Positions 35,614-46,255 of a stretch of DNA of 64,000 nt are shown piece after piece. A program made the translations under genes and the position numbers. A model generated the notes under the pieces. It was given only the letters and a program-made list of their open reading frames with translations. It was not told where the DNA came from and made no database searches. The DNA comes from Calendula officinalis (taxonomy: Eukaryota > Streptophyta > Magnoliopsida > Asterales > Asteraceae), in assembly GCA_963853835.1 (NCBI GenBank), contig OY970822.1, forward strand, positions 18,725,501 to 18,789,500. The letters run 5' to 3'. Position 1 is the first letter of the stretch. Each line of letters starts with the position of its first letter.

Positions 35614-35918
35614 CTTCCTCCGTATCAAAATAAGTGATACACTTTTCATTTTGGGGTATCAAAATAAGTGACACTTTGAAAACTTTCCTTATTTGGTAAA
35701 AATAGTGGGACTCATTCCCACTAACTATCCACTTTAATAAAGTGAAATTACCCCTATATCATTTTAGTTTTAAAACTCATTAATATCACTTTATTCAAGA
35801 AAAGTGGAACCTATTTTTCACTAACTATGTACATTAATTTATTTTAACTTCTACTTTAATCTTTTACCTCAAAAAATATGTAAGCTAATTTGTGTCACTT
35901 ATTTTGATACGGATGAAG
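35614..35918. mobile_element. Stowaway-type MITE, 305 bp
   Basis: Ends CTTCCTCCGTATCAAAATAAGTG and its inverted counterpart (cacttattttgatacggatgaag), flanked by TA (35612-35613, 35919-35920). Contains an internal second copy of 'tatcaaaataagtgacac'. Non-coding. Confidence 0.85.
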
Positions 35919-36158
35919 TATTAAATATTTATCAAGGATTTATAAATATAATTTTTTTTTATTACTAATGTTTTTTTTTTTAATTTATACTTGTCGTAAA
36001 GTAAGGAACACTTGATCAAAGGTTATCAAATGTTCTAATTTCATACACGTGGACTTTACTAATAAATTCTGCAAATTAATATCAAATGTTTTAATTTTAC
36101 ATGCGTGTTGATTTACCAATAAATTTAGCAAATTTATCTTTATATACAATTAGTAGTA

Positions 36159-36526
36159 AGAGGATACTGTTCATTACAAAGACACGAAACGGAGGGAGAA
36201 ACGCACGGAACGGAGGGAGAAACAATTGATGAACAATACACTTTGTTTTTAGTAAACTTTAATATATGTAATATATATTAAAAAGGGGAAATCTTGCATG
36301 TAAGTTTAGTAAAATAGCTGGTAACACGTTGTGCCAAGCATTAAGAGGATACTGTTCATTACAAAGACACGGAACGGAGGGAGAAACGCATGGAACGGAG
36401 GGAGAAACAATTGATGAAAAATACACTTTGTTTTTAGTAAACTTTAATATATGTAATATCTATTAAAAAGGGGAAATCATGCATGTAAGTTTAGTAAAAT
36501 AGCTGGTAACACGTTGTGCCAAGTTC
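36159..36526. repeat. Tandem duplication of a 184-bp SINE-like unit
   Basis: 'aagaggatactgttcattac' starts at 36159 and 36343. Within each copy 'acggagggagaaac' occurs twice. The sequence 'tagctggtaacacg' plus a downstream 'caagtgttcaaacccc' (36531-36546, after copy two only) resemble tRNA A and B boxes, so a tRNA-derived SINE is possible. Confidence 0.6.
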
Positions 36527-37286
36527 TGCGAGGTCAAGTGTTCAAACCCCAATTTTAGCTTCTGTTTTTTAAAATCTAAAAATAATTCTTTTTGCTTTCT
36601 AACCCAAATACTGTACCGGTTTTACATTCTTAACCCAAACTTTTCAAATCTTTTTCTTTATTTAGCCCAAATATTTTAAGTTTTTTTTCTTTCTTTTTTT
36701 CTTTTTATCTTTTTTAATTTGCTTTTTCTTATAATTGAAAGATGACCAAATTAAATAAGCTTATCAGATATATTTTTCTATAAAGTTTAATGTATTTATA
36801 TAAACGTCAAATTTTATACTTTTATAAGGATATATAACACAAATGAAGCTATAAATATTTTTGTTAAAAACATGTTGACCGAATAAAAGTGAATCTAAAG
36901 GGTTTTATGGTCATGAAAAAAATGTACTAATGTCACATTCCAATGTACATGTACATATAAGTTATAAATGGTTTTGATATCTTTACAAATAAATGTATAT
37001 TTTAAAATACCCGCAGCAATGTGCGGAGCATGTTTTGCTCGTTAAGTACAAATTCAACACAAGTACAGAAAATATGTCACATGAAATAATGTACATGTGA
37101 ATACAACAATATAAATATGCATTTCATTTTAATAAATTTATGAATTCGTGAAAAAAATGTCATCTTTAATTAATTTTTTTGGTCATATTAGTTTACTTTA
37201 CTGATATAGAATATATATTACCGTATTACGAGTAATTGGATTATCAAATCTATGAATTTTTTATAGATAAAAGATATTTTTGTAGA
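36527..37286. other. AT-rich spacer with a decayed Helitron-like end
   Basis: 'acccgcagcaatgtgcgga' at about 37010 followed by 'gcatgttttgctcgtt' looks like a mutated Helitron 3' hairpin and CTAG end. No gene. Confidence 0.35.
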
Positions 37287-37294
37287 GATGAAGG

Positions 37295-37830
37295 TAGGGG
37301 TGTTAACGAGTCGAGCTTTTAACGAGCTACTCGAGTTCGAGCTCGTTTATATCGAGCTCAAGCCTATACTAATTCGATCTCGAGTCGAGCTCGAACATAA
37401 AACAAGACTCGATTAATTTTACGAGTCGAGCCTAATAATTTAATACTCGACTCGGCTCGTTCGATAGCTCGTTTAATCTCGAGCCGAACGAGCCAGACGA
37501 TCTTCACGAGTCGATCCTAACGAGCCGAACAAGTGTTTTATACAAGTGTCGATACAATAAGTACAAGAATATACATATATTAATAGGGGTATTGACGAGT
37601 CGACTAATTAACGAGCTTTTCGAGTTTGTAAATTAGTTATTATCAAAAAATATGGAATTATAAACGAGTATCGAGCTCGAGCTCGAACACTATATTGATA
37701 TTCGAGATCAAGCTCGAGCCCAATTTTAAAAGCTTATTCGAGCTCGAGTCGAGCTCGAGCCGAGTAATTACTAAACGAGCCGAGCCCAAATTTCCTGATA
37801 TTCGACTCGACTCGAATCATTACCACCCTA
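37295..37830. mobile_element. hAT-type MITE, 536 bp, rich in GAGCTCG words
   Basis: Starts TAGGGGTGTTAACGAGTCGAG and ends ...ACCACCCTA. A perfect 8-bp duplication GATGAAGG lies on both sides (37287-37294, 37831-37838). The interior is dense in 'cgagctcgag' words and can fold heavily. It lies just upstream of the gene at 38375. Confidence 0.85.
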
Positions 37831-37949
37831 GATGAAGGGCAAACGAGTAAAAAAGTATACACTAAATCTTTTTAAATTGTAAAATTAATTATTTTGATTT
37901 TTTTTTATTCATCTCAAAATTTGGTTTTCACTCCATCTCAAATTAATAT

Positions 37950-38374
37950 TTCTATTTTCCGGAAGGCATCAATCACTCCATCTCAAACTCGCATCTCTTT
38001 GAAGTGTTAGATTTTTCTAGTGTTTGGTTCTCATGTTGTACCCGTAACAATCATAAACCCTAGCCTTTGACTCCCGATCAATACGCTCATCAGGTACTAA
38101 ATTATTTTATATGATTTTTTTGATATATTCACATTTGTGTGATTGTTTCTGTTCGTACACGCTCTTTTTGTGATGTTATCCAGTCCGTTATCTTTGATTA
38201 CTGATTAGGTTTTCTTTTCTTCCGATTTTTGTTGTAGAAATCGGTGTTCACTGCTGTAGCAAGTTGACAGTATTCGATATGTGTAATTGGTGGATTGAAT
38301 TATGGAAATATGAAGAACTAGGTTAGGTTAAGGGAATCGAAGGGTATGGTTATGTATTTCCGTTATTTTCGATA
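37950..38374 (+). promoter_or_regulatory. 5'UTR with leader intron of the TraB-like gene
   Basis: A leader ('ccatctcaaactcgcatctc' area) ends at a CATCAG/GTACTA donor near 38094. The acceptor 'tttgttgtag' lies at 38238, before 'aaatcggtgttcac'. Upstream is the hAT element, so promoter space between the element and leader is only ~130 bp. Inferred, not measured. Confidence 0.5.
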
Positions 38375-40270
38375 ATGGAAACTGGAATTCTGTATTACTT
38401 ACAAAGTTTATGGCCGTTCGGGAGTATTAAAAATGATGATCTGCGAGTATCTGATGGTTTAGTTAGGGGATTAGAGATACCAGATGAAACAAAACGGTTT
38501 GTGTTTGCATTTCGTGAACCAGAATCACAGGCAGTGATATATATACTCTGTGCTCAGAATTTATCTGAAAGATCAGCAATTGATGCTGAACGTCTTGTTA
38601 AATGTGTTAAACCAGATGCAGTTGTAGCTCAAGTGAATGAGGTTGAATTTGATGACATTCAATCGTTAGATAATGGTGATGATCAATATTCCGTTCCCAC
38701 TTCTTCATTGGGAGTAATTAAAAGATGTTTTCTTCACAAAATCGGTGCAGATAAGTACGAAAATGTTGCTGGAAATTTGGTTTTGAAGGAGATCTTTGGT
38801 GTTGGATTCAATGGTCATTTTTCTGCTGCAAAACGAGTGGCTGAAGAAATTGGATCTTCATTTTTGTTACTCGAATCGCCTTTTGTGAATATAGATAACG
38901 AAAACAATCCCTCGAAAGTTGAATCAGGTAACAATTTACAAAGTTTTGTGTTACAGCCTCAAAATTTAATGCCACAAAAAGTGAGTTCTATCGTTTCATC
39001 AGGTTCAAGTAAATATCTTACTCCAGATGAGTACATTCATTCTCAGATGATTAAGTCATTATGTTCTCATTTAATTCAATTAAGTTCTGATCAGAATACA
39101 ATTCCTGTTAACATCCAACCAAAAGATGATTATGAAGCCCCACAATATGCTCGTTCTGTTTATCCATTACTCGAAGATTTACATACAATATTTCAAGAAA
39201 TACCTTCAATTAAAAGGGCTTTAGCTTATGCACAAAAAATGCTTCATGATGTAAGCAAAGGAGACAATATAGATACACAATCTCTCTCAGAAGTATATGC
39301 ATTTCGAATTGCGGTTGAAGGATTAAGAATTGCTCTTAATGATGCTGGTCGAATGCCTATTAACAAAACCGGAAAAAGTCAACCGCAAAACGTTGACTTT
39401 TCTTCTCTCCCCTGTGAAGAAAAGTCACATGCTTTACTCGCACACGCGCTTCGTAGTCAAACGAAAGATTTCAAGTCAATAGTTGCAATTTTGGATGCTA
39501 GAACTTTGTCCGGTTTAAGGAAACATTGGAACACTGTAATCCCGCCAGATTATAAAGACACAATTGAAGAACTGGTTGCTGAGTCAGCAAAAGATGGTGA
39601 AAGTGAAACATCGAATAATAAAAAAAGAAAATTAACAAATAAACCTGTAGTAGCAGTTGGTGCAGGAGCAACAGCAGTATTAGGAGCATCATCTTTATCT
39701 AAAGTCGTTCCAGCATCAACTTTTGTAAAAATGGTCACATTCAAAATTCCATTATCATTAAAATTTATAATGACACAAACGCAAAAACTTGTGTCGATTT
39801 CAATCAGCAAAATTCTCGGTCCATCAAAAATTTTAGCACCGAATATATTCAATTCTGGTTTAAATACAACATCTTCCATGAAAGCAGCTGCATCTGCAGA
39901 GAAGATTAGAACGGTTGTTCATAGTGTGATTGCATCTGCTGAAAAAACGAGTCTTTCAGCAATGAGAACAGCTTTTTATGAAATAATGAGAAATAGGCGG
40001 GCCCGGTATAAGGCCCGCCCGATTGGTGTTCTTCCATGGGCTACATTTGGTGGCAGTGTGATTACTTGTACAGGTTTGCTTGTTTATGGTGATGGTATCG
40101 AATGTGCAGTTGAATCTGTTCCTGCTGCACAATCAATTGCTAGTTTGGGTCGAGGAATTGAAAGCTTGCAACAGGCGTCACAAGCAGTTGAAGAAAAAGA
40201 AAATTTCAGGATTCAAAAATCGATCGAATCGCTTGTTAACAGGTTTAAAAAATGGAAACTTGCTGCATGA
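38375..40270 (+). CDS. Conserved plant membrane protein with TraB-like N-terminus, 631 aa
   Basis: Single uninterrupted coding exon. Residues ~52-85 (AVIYILCAQNLSERSAIDAE then LVKCVKPDAVVAQV) resemble the start of TraB/PrgY-type domains, though the usual GTAH is replaced by CAQN. A helical middle follows, with YPLLEDLHTIFQEIPSIKRA, then a basic KKRK stretch (~415). A glycine/alanine-rich hydrophobic segment at ~424-445 and a second at ~553-572 (WATFGGSVITCTGLLVYG) suggest one or two membrane passes. The C-terminus is basic and helical. I recognise a family pattern common in plants but no established function; the TraB link is inference. The ATG at 38375 is the first after the leader intron. 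Confidence 0.8.
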   Translation: METGILYYLQSLWPFGSIKNDDLRVSDGLVRGLEIPDETKRFVFAFREPESQAVIYILCAQNLSERSAIDAERLVKCVKPDAVVAQVNEVEFDDIQSLDNGDDQYSVPTSSLGVIKRCFLHKIGADKYENVAGNLVLKEIFGVGFNGHFSAAKRVAEEIGSSFLLLESPFVNIDNENNPSKVESGNNLQSFVLQPQNLMPQKVSSIVSSGSSKYLTPDEYIHSQMIKSLCSHLIQLSSDQNTIPVNIQPKDDYEAPQYARSVYPLLEDLHTIFQEIPSIKRALAYAQKMLHDVSKGDNIDTQSLSEVYAFRIAVEGLRIALNDAGRMPINKTGKSQPQNVDFSSLPCEEKSHALLAHALRSQTKDFKSIVAILDARTLSGLRKHWNTVIPPDYKDTIEELVAESAKDGESETSNNKKRKLTNKPVVAVGAGATAVLGASSLSKVVPASTFVKMVTFKIPLSLKFIMTQTQKLVSISISKILGPSKILAPNIFNSGLNTTSSMKAAASAEKIRTVVHSVIASAEKTSLSAMRTAFYEIMRNRRARYKARPIGVLPWATFGGSVITCTGLLVYGDGIECAVESVPAAQSIASLGRGIESLQQASQAVEEKENFRIQKSIESLVNRFKKWKLAA

Positions 40271-41995
40271 TGTAAGGTTTCTTGTTTCTTATTCGTTATG
40301 AAAATATGCATTTTTAAAGAACTAAATTTGGTTGTTTTTTTTGTATAGATGTCGAGTTTATAATAGTGATAGTACATTGGTTGAATTGGTTTATGTTAGC
40401 TTGTGAAAATTTAGAGAGAAATGGTTTACTGATGCGTTACAGTTGAATACTTAAACCATTTTCTCATCTTTTGGTAACTTGAGGTCAGAACTGTTATGAA
40501 AAGAAGTTTAAGGGTTAAACCGCAAGATGGTTAAGGTTTAGGGTTTGATCCAACATTAACCCTAAATTAAGACATGGGCATAAAAAAGATTGCAATTTCG
40601 ACCCATTTACTTATGAATAGGTCAAATTTGGGGTATGTTTTATCTCTAATTGGTAAAACGAGTAAATAATAGAAATAGGTAAACAGATAACGCGGTCGAA
40701 GGTCATCCAAAGTCTATTTCTGATGCATAATCCTCCTTCAACACATTAAATAACTATTGAAATAGCAATAGCCATATGGGTACACTGAATTACAACCAAA
40801 AAGATAATATTTGAACAAAAGTGTTTCTGTTCAAGAAAACAAGCAGTTTGGGTTTACACGGGTGAGCAGGGAAGAGCTAGGTCAGTATTTGGAACTTACA
40901 TATGTTTCTTTCCTTTTCATTATATTAATTTATTTCCTGCTAATTTCAATTATTTTCCAGTTTCTGATCAACCAAATGTGATCAGGAAAGACCCCTTTGA
41001 CCGTGTACCCAAGGCTCCTTATTTAATTTGTCAAACATTTCAATAATTTAGATAAGATAAACAGAAAATTTGAGATGTTACATTACACCCTAACCTTCCC
41101 CCTTACACAGAATAAAACAAGATGAAAACCATTGGATATATTCTTGAAACCACATTTTGTGCTGGCAATAGATTTTATAGCCTCAACAAGAGTAACTACT
41201 GATCCACTACTCTTCGAAGCATAAGTTCATATCGTTCTCTCTTAATTAGCCAACATGTTCTTTCTTGCACCATTGAATGTAAACCCCACTGTCGTAATTT
41301 TACTTTTTCTTTTTCCTCTTTTTAGGCAAACTAAACTGCTCTTGTAGGATATACAACTTAACTATATAAGATAAGATGGGCATCCAAAAATGTAACCATC
41401 CTTCAATGACTAACTAAAACGTCTTTCCAAAACTTTTTTTCCATTTGTGTAAAAGACATTATTAATGAAAAACTCAAGTATCCTCAAGCAGCCCAGAGTT
41501 AGAAATGCAAAAAAAATATAGTTTTAACGAAGCCATCATGGGACATTCTGTAATGGCAAAGTTGCGCTTCAGCTTTGACCTCGTATAATAATATAGTTTT
41601 AAATCGTATTCAAAACCATTAACTACAGAAATGCAGCCCAACCATCAATAAAAGAGGCAAAAAAATGTCCAACCAAAAGCAGCCCAGAGTCAGAAATGCA
41701 AAAAAAAAACATTTGTTTTGACTCATTACTAAACCCACCCAAACCATCCCAATTATCCACAACCATAATTCAATAATCATATACACAACCTGCTCTAATG
41801 AACACAAAATCATTACGAAATTAACCTTATATCTACCAACTTCAAAACTGTTCCAAGTAAGAAAAAATTACCCACCAATAACATGACTCAAAACTATTTA
41901 GAGATAGTAAACTCTGCGTTAAACTTTGTACATTGACAAAACACTTCATTAGAGTAGGTTTATACTGTTATACTACCCTGCTATGCAAGAAGCAG
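40271..41995. other. Convergent 3' flanks; short duplicated block
   Basis: Includes the 3'UTRs of the TraB-like (plus) and zinc-finger (minus) genes. 'aagcagcccagagtYagaaatgcaaaaaaa' occurs at 41486 and 41679, so a ~190-bp stretch may be a diverged tandem copy. No further gene. Confidence 0.45.
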
Positions 41996-43511
41996 TCAGT
42001 TATCAATTTCAAGTTTAGGCATCTTATTTGCCTTTAAACCATTCTTCCTTCTTTCTTGAATTTCACGAACATATTCCGTTATTATCACATGGAATTTGGG
42101 AGCAACTTTATTTGCAGAAGTGATGTTAGCACCGGCTCTCTTTAAGGCCCGTACAACATGTTGTTGGGCTTTCAAAAAGTGCATGCTGCAATAACAAGGT
42201 ACAATCGACCGTAGCACTGGCTTCCCACAGGGTACAAGTCCTGCATGCGAGCTAAATTTAAAGAAAGAAAAAGGTAATCCTTGTTAGAATATTAGCTCAG
42301 AAATATATAGAAATCAGAAGCCAAAACAACCTAAAGATTTGCGCAATTTTCTTTCACATTGCGACTTCTACTATCGTGCAACGCATAAATACTTGTGGAT
42401 TACATGTCAAATTAGATCAGATACAGGTCCAAACAAAAAATAAGAATATTTATTCAAAAAGGTAATATATTTTAATAAAAAAAATTAGCATTCCCATGGA
42501 GTTATATATACAGGTTCTCTTATATTACTTTCACTCTCCAATGAGTAACAAATTGATCAAGATCTTCTGAAATGAACAGAGTTCTTGTAGTGTAACCGAA
42601 GGAATGTGTTCAATTCAGAGTTGCACAATTATGAGAATATGATATTGAATTAATTAAAAAAGATTACTGGTGCTGCACATGTATTAAAAACTATAACCAA
42701 TAAAAGATCCATAAACAAGTAAACATCATAAAACTGCAATACTTTGAAGCAGATAGAGCGATGTCTTATCTCTCCTTAAAGTAATCTCCAAGAAACATAA
42801 AGACAATTCAGCACTATTTCAGAACTCTGCTAAAACCAATAGATCATTACACGAAAGTGAACACATAACATGTACGCATAAATCAATCAACATCCAAAAT
42901 TGAAGATCAAGAAAGAAGCCTTGTGTGAATTAACAATCAAATAACCTAGATTTTGAGTAATTATGAAATTCATAGACAACCACAGAAAATTGAATGTAAA
43001 TGTGTATGTAAACGTAGATTGCAAACCTCCTGAGGAAAAATTCGCATGGCTTATATAGCTGTTGCTTAGGGTCCAGTAAGATATGAACATGACAGAATTT
43101 GGTCAAAGTCATGGCCTTCAAATTACAGCCATTGAAAACACACGTCAAGCTACTACAATTCCCATTCACATTCCCATTGGCTGCATCAATTCCGGTTCCT
43201 TCATCACTTCCGTCTTTAACTTGTTCCTCTTTAACCTTCTCTTTGTCGCCGTCGTTATTATCCTCTTGAAACGGACTCATACCGTATTTCCACAAATACT
43301 CTCTGTACCGAACCCTAACTTCCTCCATTAATCCCCAATAATGGTCACGATAACACTTTGAAAGTTGCTTCAGGTGGTGCGATCGTCGACGAAGAACTTG
43401 TTGACGAGATAAGTGAGTAGAATTCGAGAGATACGCCTCCTCCGGCGATGGTTTGATACCGGCTGCGGAATTGTTAGGATTTTGGTGCGGGTGGGTGGAT
43501 GTAGGATCCAT
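41996..43511 (-). CDS. INO80D/KANL2-type zinc-finger protein, 246 aa, two exons
   Basis: Minus-strand exons 43511-43027 and 42251-41996 join in phase (AG/C gives Ser162). It carries a split C3Hc3H potential DNA-binding domain: C124, C129, C140, H143 in exon 1 (CVFNGCNLKAMTLTKFCHVH), then C156, C170, C181 and H186 in exon 2 (CGKPVLRSIVPCYCSMHF). This domain is typical of INO80 complex subunit D and KAT8 NSL subunit 2 families, chromatin-associated proteins in the nucleus. Before it come a basic helix (RRRSHHLKQL) and an acidic linker. The C-terminus (LKAQQHVVRALKRAGAN) is helical. Exact complex membership in plants is inferred. Retention of the intron would add an unrelated tail and is rejected. 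Confidence 0.85.
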
Positions 43512-43773
43512 TGTAGAGTGATAAGGTGATGAAGAGAGTGTGTGGTGGTGGTTTCTCGGCGTATTAGAGGCCGGCGGCGGAATTGTTAGGGTTTTGGTGG
43601 CGGAGTGGAAGCCATGGTAGAGAGTGAAGTTGCCCGCGAGATTGCGAGGTGGTTTGTAACTTTAACATACCCTTAAAAGTAAGTTATAGACTAGTCCCTC
43701 AAGTAATAGCTGATCTTCCGTTTTAGTCCTTCATATTATTATCTTACATAACCAGTCCTTATGTCACTATCAC

Positions 43774-44450
43774 TAGGGGTGTTCACTATTCGGATATAAT
43801 CGGATTGTCCAATTGGACATTTTGGATCAGACTATTTGGATTGGTTTTTTGGTTTTTTGGATTGATTTGGACTTGAACCAAATTAATAGTTTGGATTTCG
43901 AATTGGATTTGGTATCCGTTGTGTAAACCTGATTGTCCAAAAAAACCGAATAGTAATATATAGTAAATTGATTTATATACTAACACTTATTGGTTTCCAT
44001 TGTAAGCAATTATGGTTTCCCTTTTCTTTACATTTCTTATACTAAATTGATTTATATACTAACACTTGTTCCATTTTACATTGTATCAGTTGGTAATGTA
44101 CCAATCTTTTTGGAGCTTTTGATAAAGTTGATGTCAAATTTTTTGTATATATGATTGTAAATGTTATAAGTTTTGAATTAGACTTGTTCTTATGTACAAA
44201 GTAGTTTATCATTTTGGAATTTTACATATGAACTTAATATTATTTATGTTATATACTTTTGGAATATTTTGAAAATTTTAAAGAAAAACCAAACAAATAA
44301 AACCAAACCAACCAAATTGTTATTTGGTTCGGATCGGTTTGGTTTTCGAATTACTTTGGACGGTTCGGTTTGAACTTTTGAAAACCGGATTTTATATGGT
44401 TTCACCTATTTGGATCGGACAAAACCAAACCGTCCAAACGAACACCCCTA
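43774..44450. mobile_element. hAT-type MITE, 677 bp
   Basis: Ends TAGGGGTGTTC and GAACACCCCTA. 8-bp flanking repeats ACTATCAC (43766-43773) and ACTATCAG (44451-44458) match at 7 of 8. 'ggttcggatcggtttggtttt' type words appear near the right end and their complements near the left. Non-coding. Confidence 0.8.
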
Positions 44451-44714
44451 ACTATCAGACTATCAGTTATATTTGATTTAGGGCTTGTTTGTTTTTTGAG
44501 AAATTATATTTTTTTGGGTAAATTACAGTTTTTATCCCTGACCTATGGCCGATTCAGGGTTTTTGTCCCTAATCTTTTTTCTTCCGTTTTTTTGTCCCTT
44601 AAGTTTTTCAAATTCTAGAAAAAAACTCTCGTAACCCTAGAATCGTCGTCATCATCGACGGCGCTGAGTTGGCTTCTACCACTGTAATCGTTTATTCCTC
44701 GCCGGGGGTGGGGG

Positions 44715-46255
44715 TTGGTTGGGTTCCTTTGTACAGCTTTATCGATGGGTTTTAAGTTTAACCACCGGGAAGATTCAGAAGGATGGGTGTGGAAAATTGG
44801 GAAGTTTGATCGATCAAGGAAGGAAGAATTGTGTAAGCGTATTGATAATCCCTATCTAAAATCTGTGGAGAAGATTGCCTCTTCGTTTTTTATCACAAAT
44901 TTCCCGCAGAATCTTGATAGAAGAGGTCTTTGGAAGTGGTGCATGGTGCATGGCAAGGTAGTGGATGCTTTTATTGCCAATAAGAAGACAAAGTATGGGA
45001 AACGGTTTGGTTTTATTCGATTTTTGTGAATCAAAGATGAGAAAGAGTTTGCATACAAATTGTCCCAACAATGGATGGGTTCTTATCATCTGTATGTTTC
45101 GGTATCGCGGTTCTCAAGACCTAATCATGCCAAATCGAGTAGTAGTAATGTGAATTCTTTGAACCAGGCCAAGCAATCGTACGGAAGTGTGTTGGCTGGT
45201 TCATCTAGTAACTCGATCAATGCGCAATCTAAAAGCCTTCAAGTGGGAAAGTCTATTGTTCTTAAAGATGTTGATCTAGTTCAGATTGAGGATTCAGAGA
45301 TTATTGTTTTGGCCAAGGTTTCTAAGATTGATTTAATGCCTAATTTATATGCTCTTCTTGAAAATGAAGGTTTTGATAATGTGGAAATTCATCATATTGG
45401 CGGGTTCTGGGTTTGGATTGAGTTTAAATCTTCTAAATCTTGTATTAGGTTTAAGAACAAAGATTTGTCTCAGTATTTTTCTCAAGTTACTCATATTACT
45501 AGCAATTTTGTAGTTGATGGGCGTATATGTTGGGTGGAAATAGATGGGTTGCCTCTTTGCGCATGGGATTCTAACGTGTACAAAAGATTGGTTCATTATG
45601 GGGCAAGCTCATGTTTTTTGATGAGAAAGATGGTAATCCTAGTAGAGGTAAGATTTGTATTAACACAAAGGAGAAAATCTCAATTAATGAATCGGTTTTG
45701 GTTGAAGTAGAGGGTGTCTTTTATCCGATTAGAGTTGTTGAAAAAGATCTTTGACAGATTAAAATTTTAAAATCTCCAACTCAATCGGAGTCAGATTTTA
45801 GTGATGAAAATGTTGAGGATGAGATTAGTTCCATTCATGAATTTATTCAATTAGAAGAAGAGAATGATTATGTGGAAAAGTCAAATGAAGAAAAGATGGA
45901 AAAAGAGGAAACAGTAGCCCAAAAAGAAGAATTGGAAAAAGAAGCTGCAATTAATTCGGTGGATCATGTGGTGGAGTCAGTAGGGGATAAGGCGCAACTT
46001 GGTTCTCATGGGGATTCGCAAATCTCTATTGGGCAGGAGGTTGATAAAAAAGTTAATAGTGGACCATATTCGGATAAAGAGAGAAGTGTTAATGTGGAAT
46101 CGGAATCCTTAAGTTGTCCTCCTGGTTTCGATAAGTGTGTATTTGCAAAAAAGGCAGGTTCTTCTAGTTGTGACACATTCTTTGCAAAAAAGAGTAAAAA
46201 GATTGTAAAAATTATTCGGGGGTGTCATCTATTATTAATTTTAAAGATAAGTTGA
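44715..46255 (+). pseudogene. LINE ORF1-like protein (RRM, DUF4283-like), disabled
   Basis: An RRM-type segment near the start (SSFFITNFPQNLDRRGLWKW, RFGFIRF) is cut by TGA at 45027. The same frame continues with KDEKEFAYKLSQQWMGSY to about 45610, where a frameshift moves coding to another frame (FFDEKDGNPSRGKICINTKE). A second TGA at 45751 stands where Trp is expected, and the frame from 45752 continues into an acidic Glu/Lys-rich tail. RNA-binding chaperone role by family. Not functional as it stands. Confidence 0.75.
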
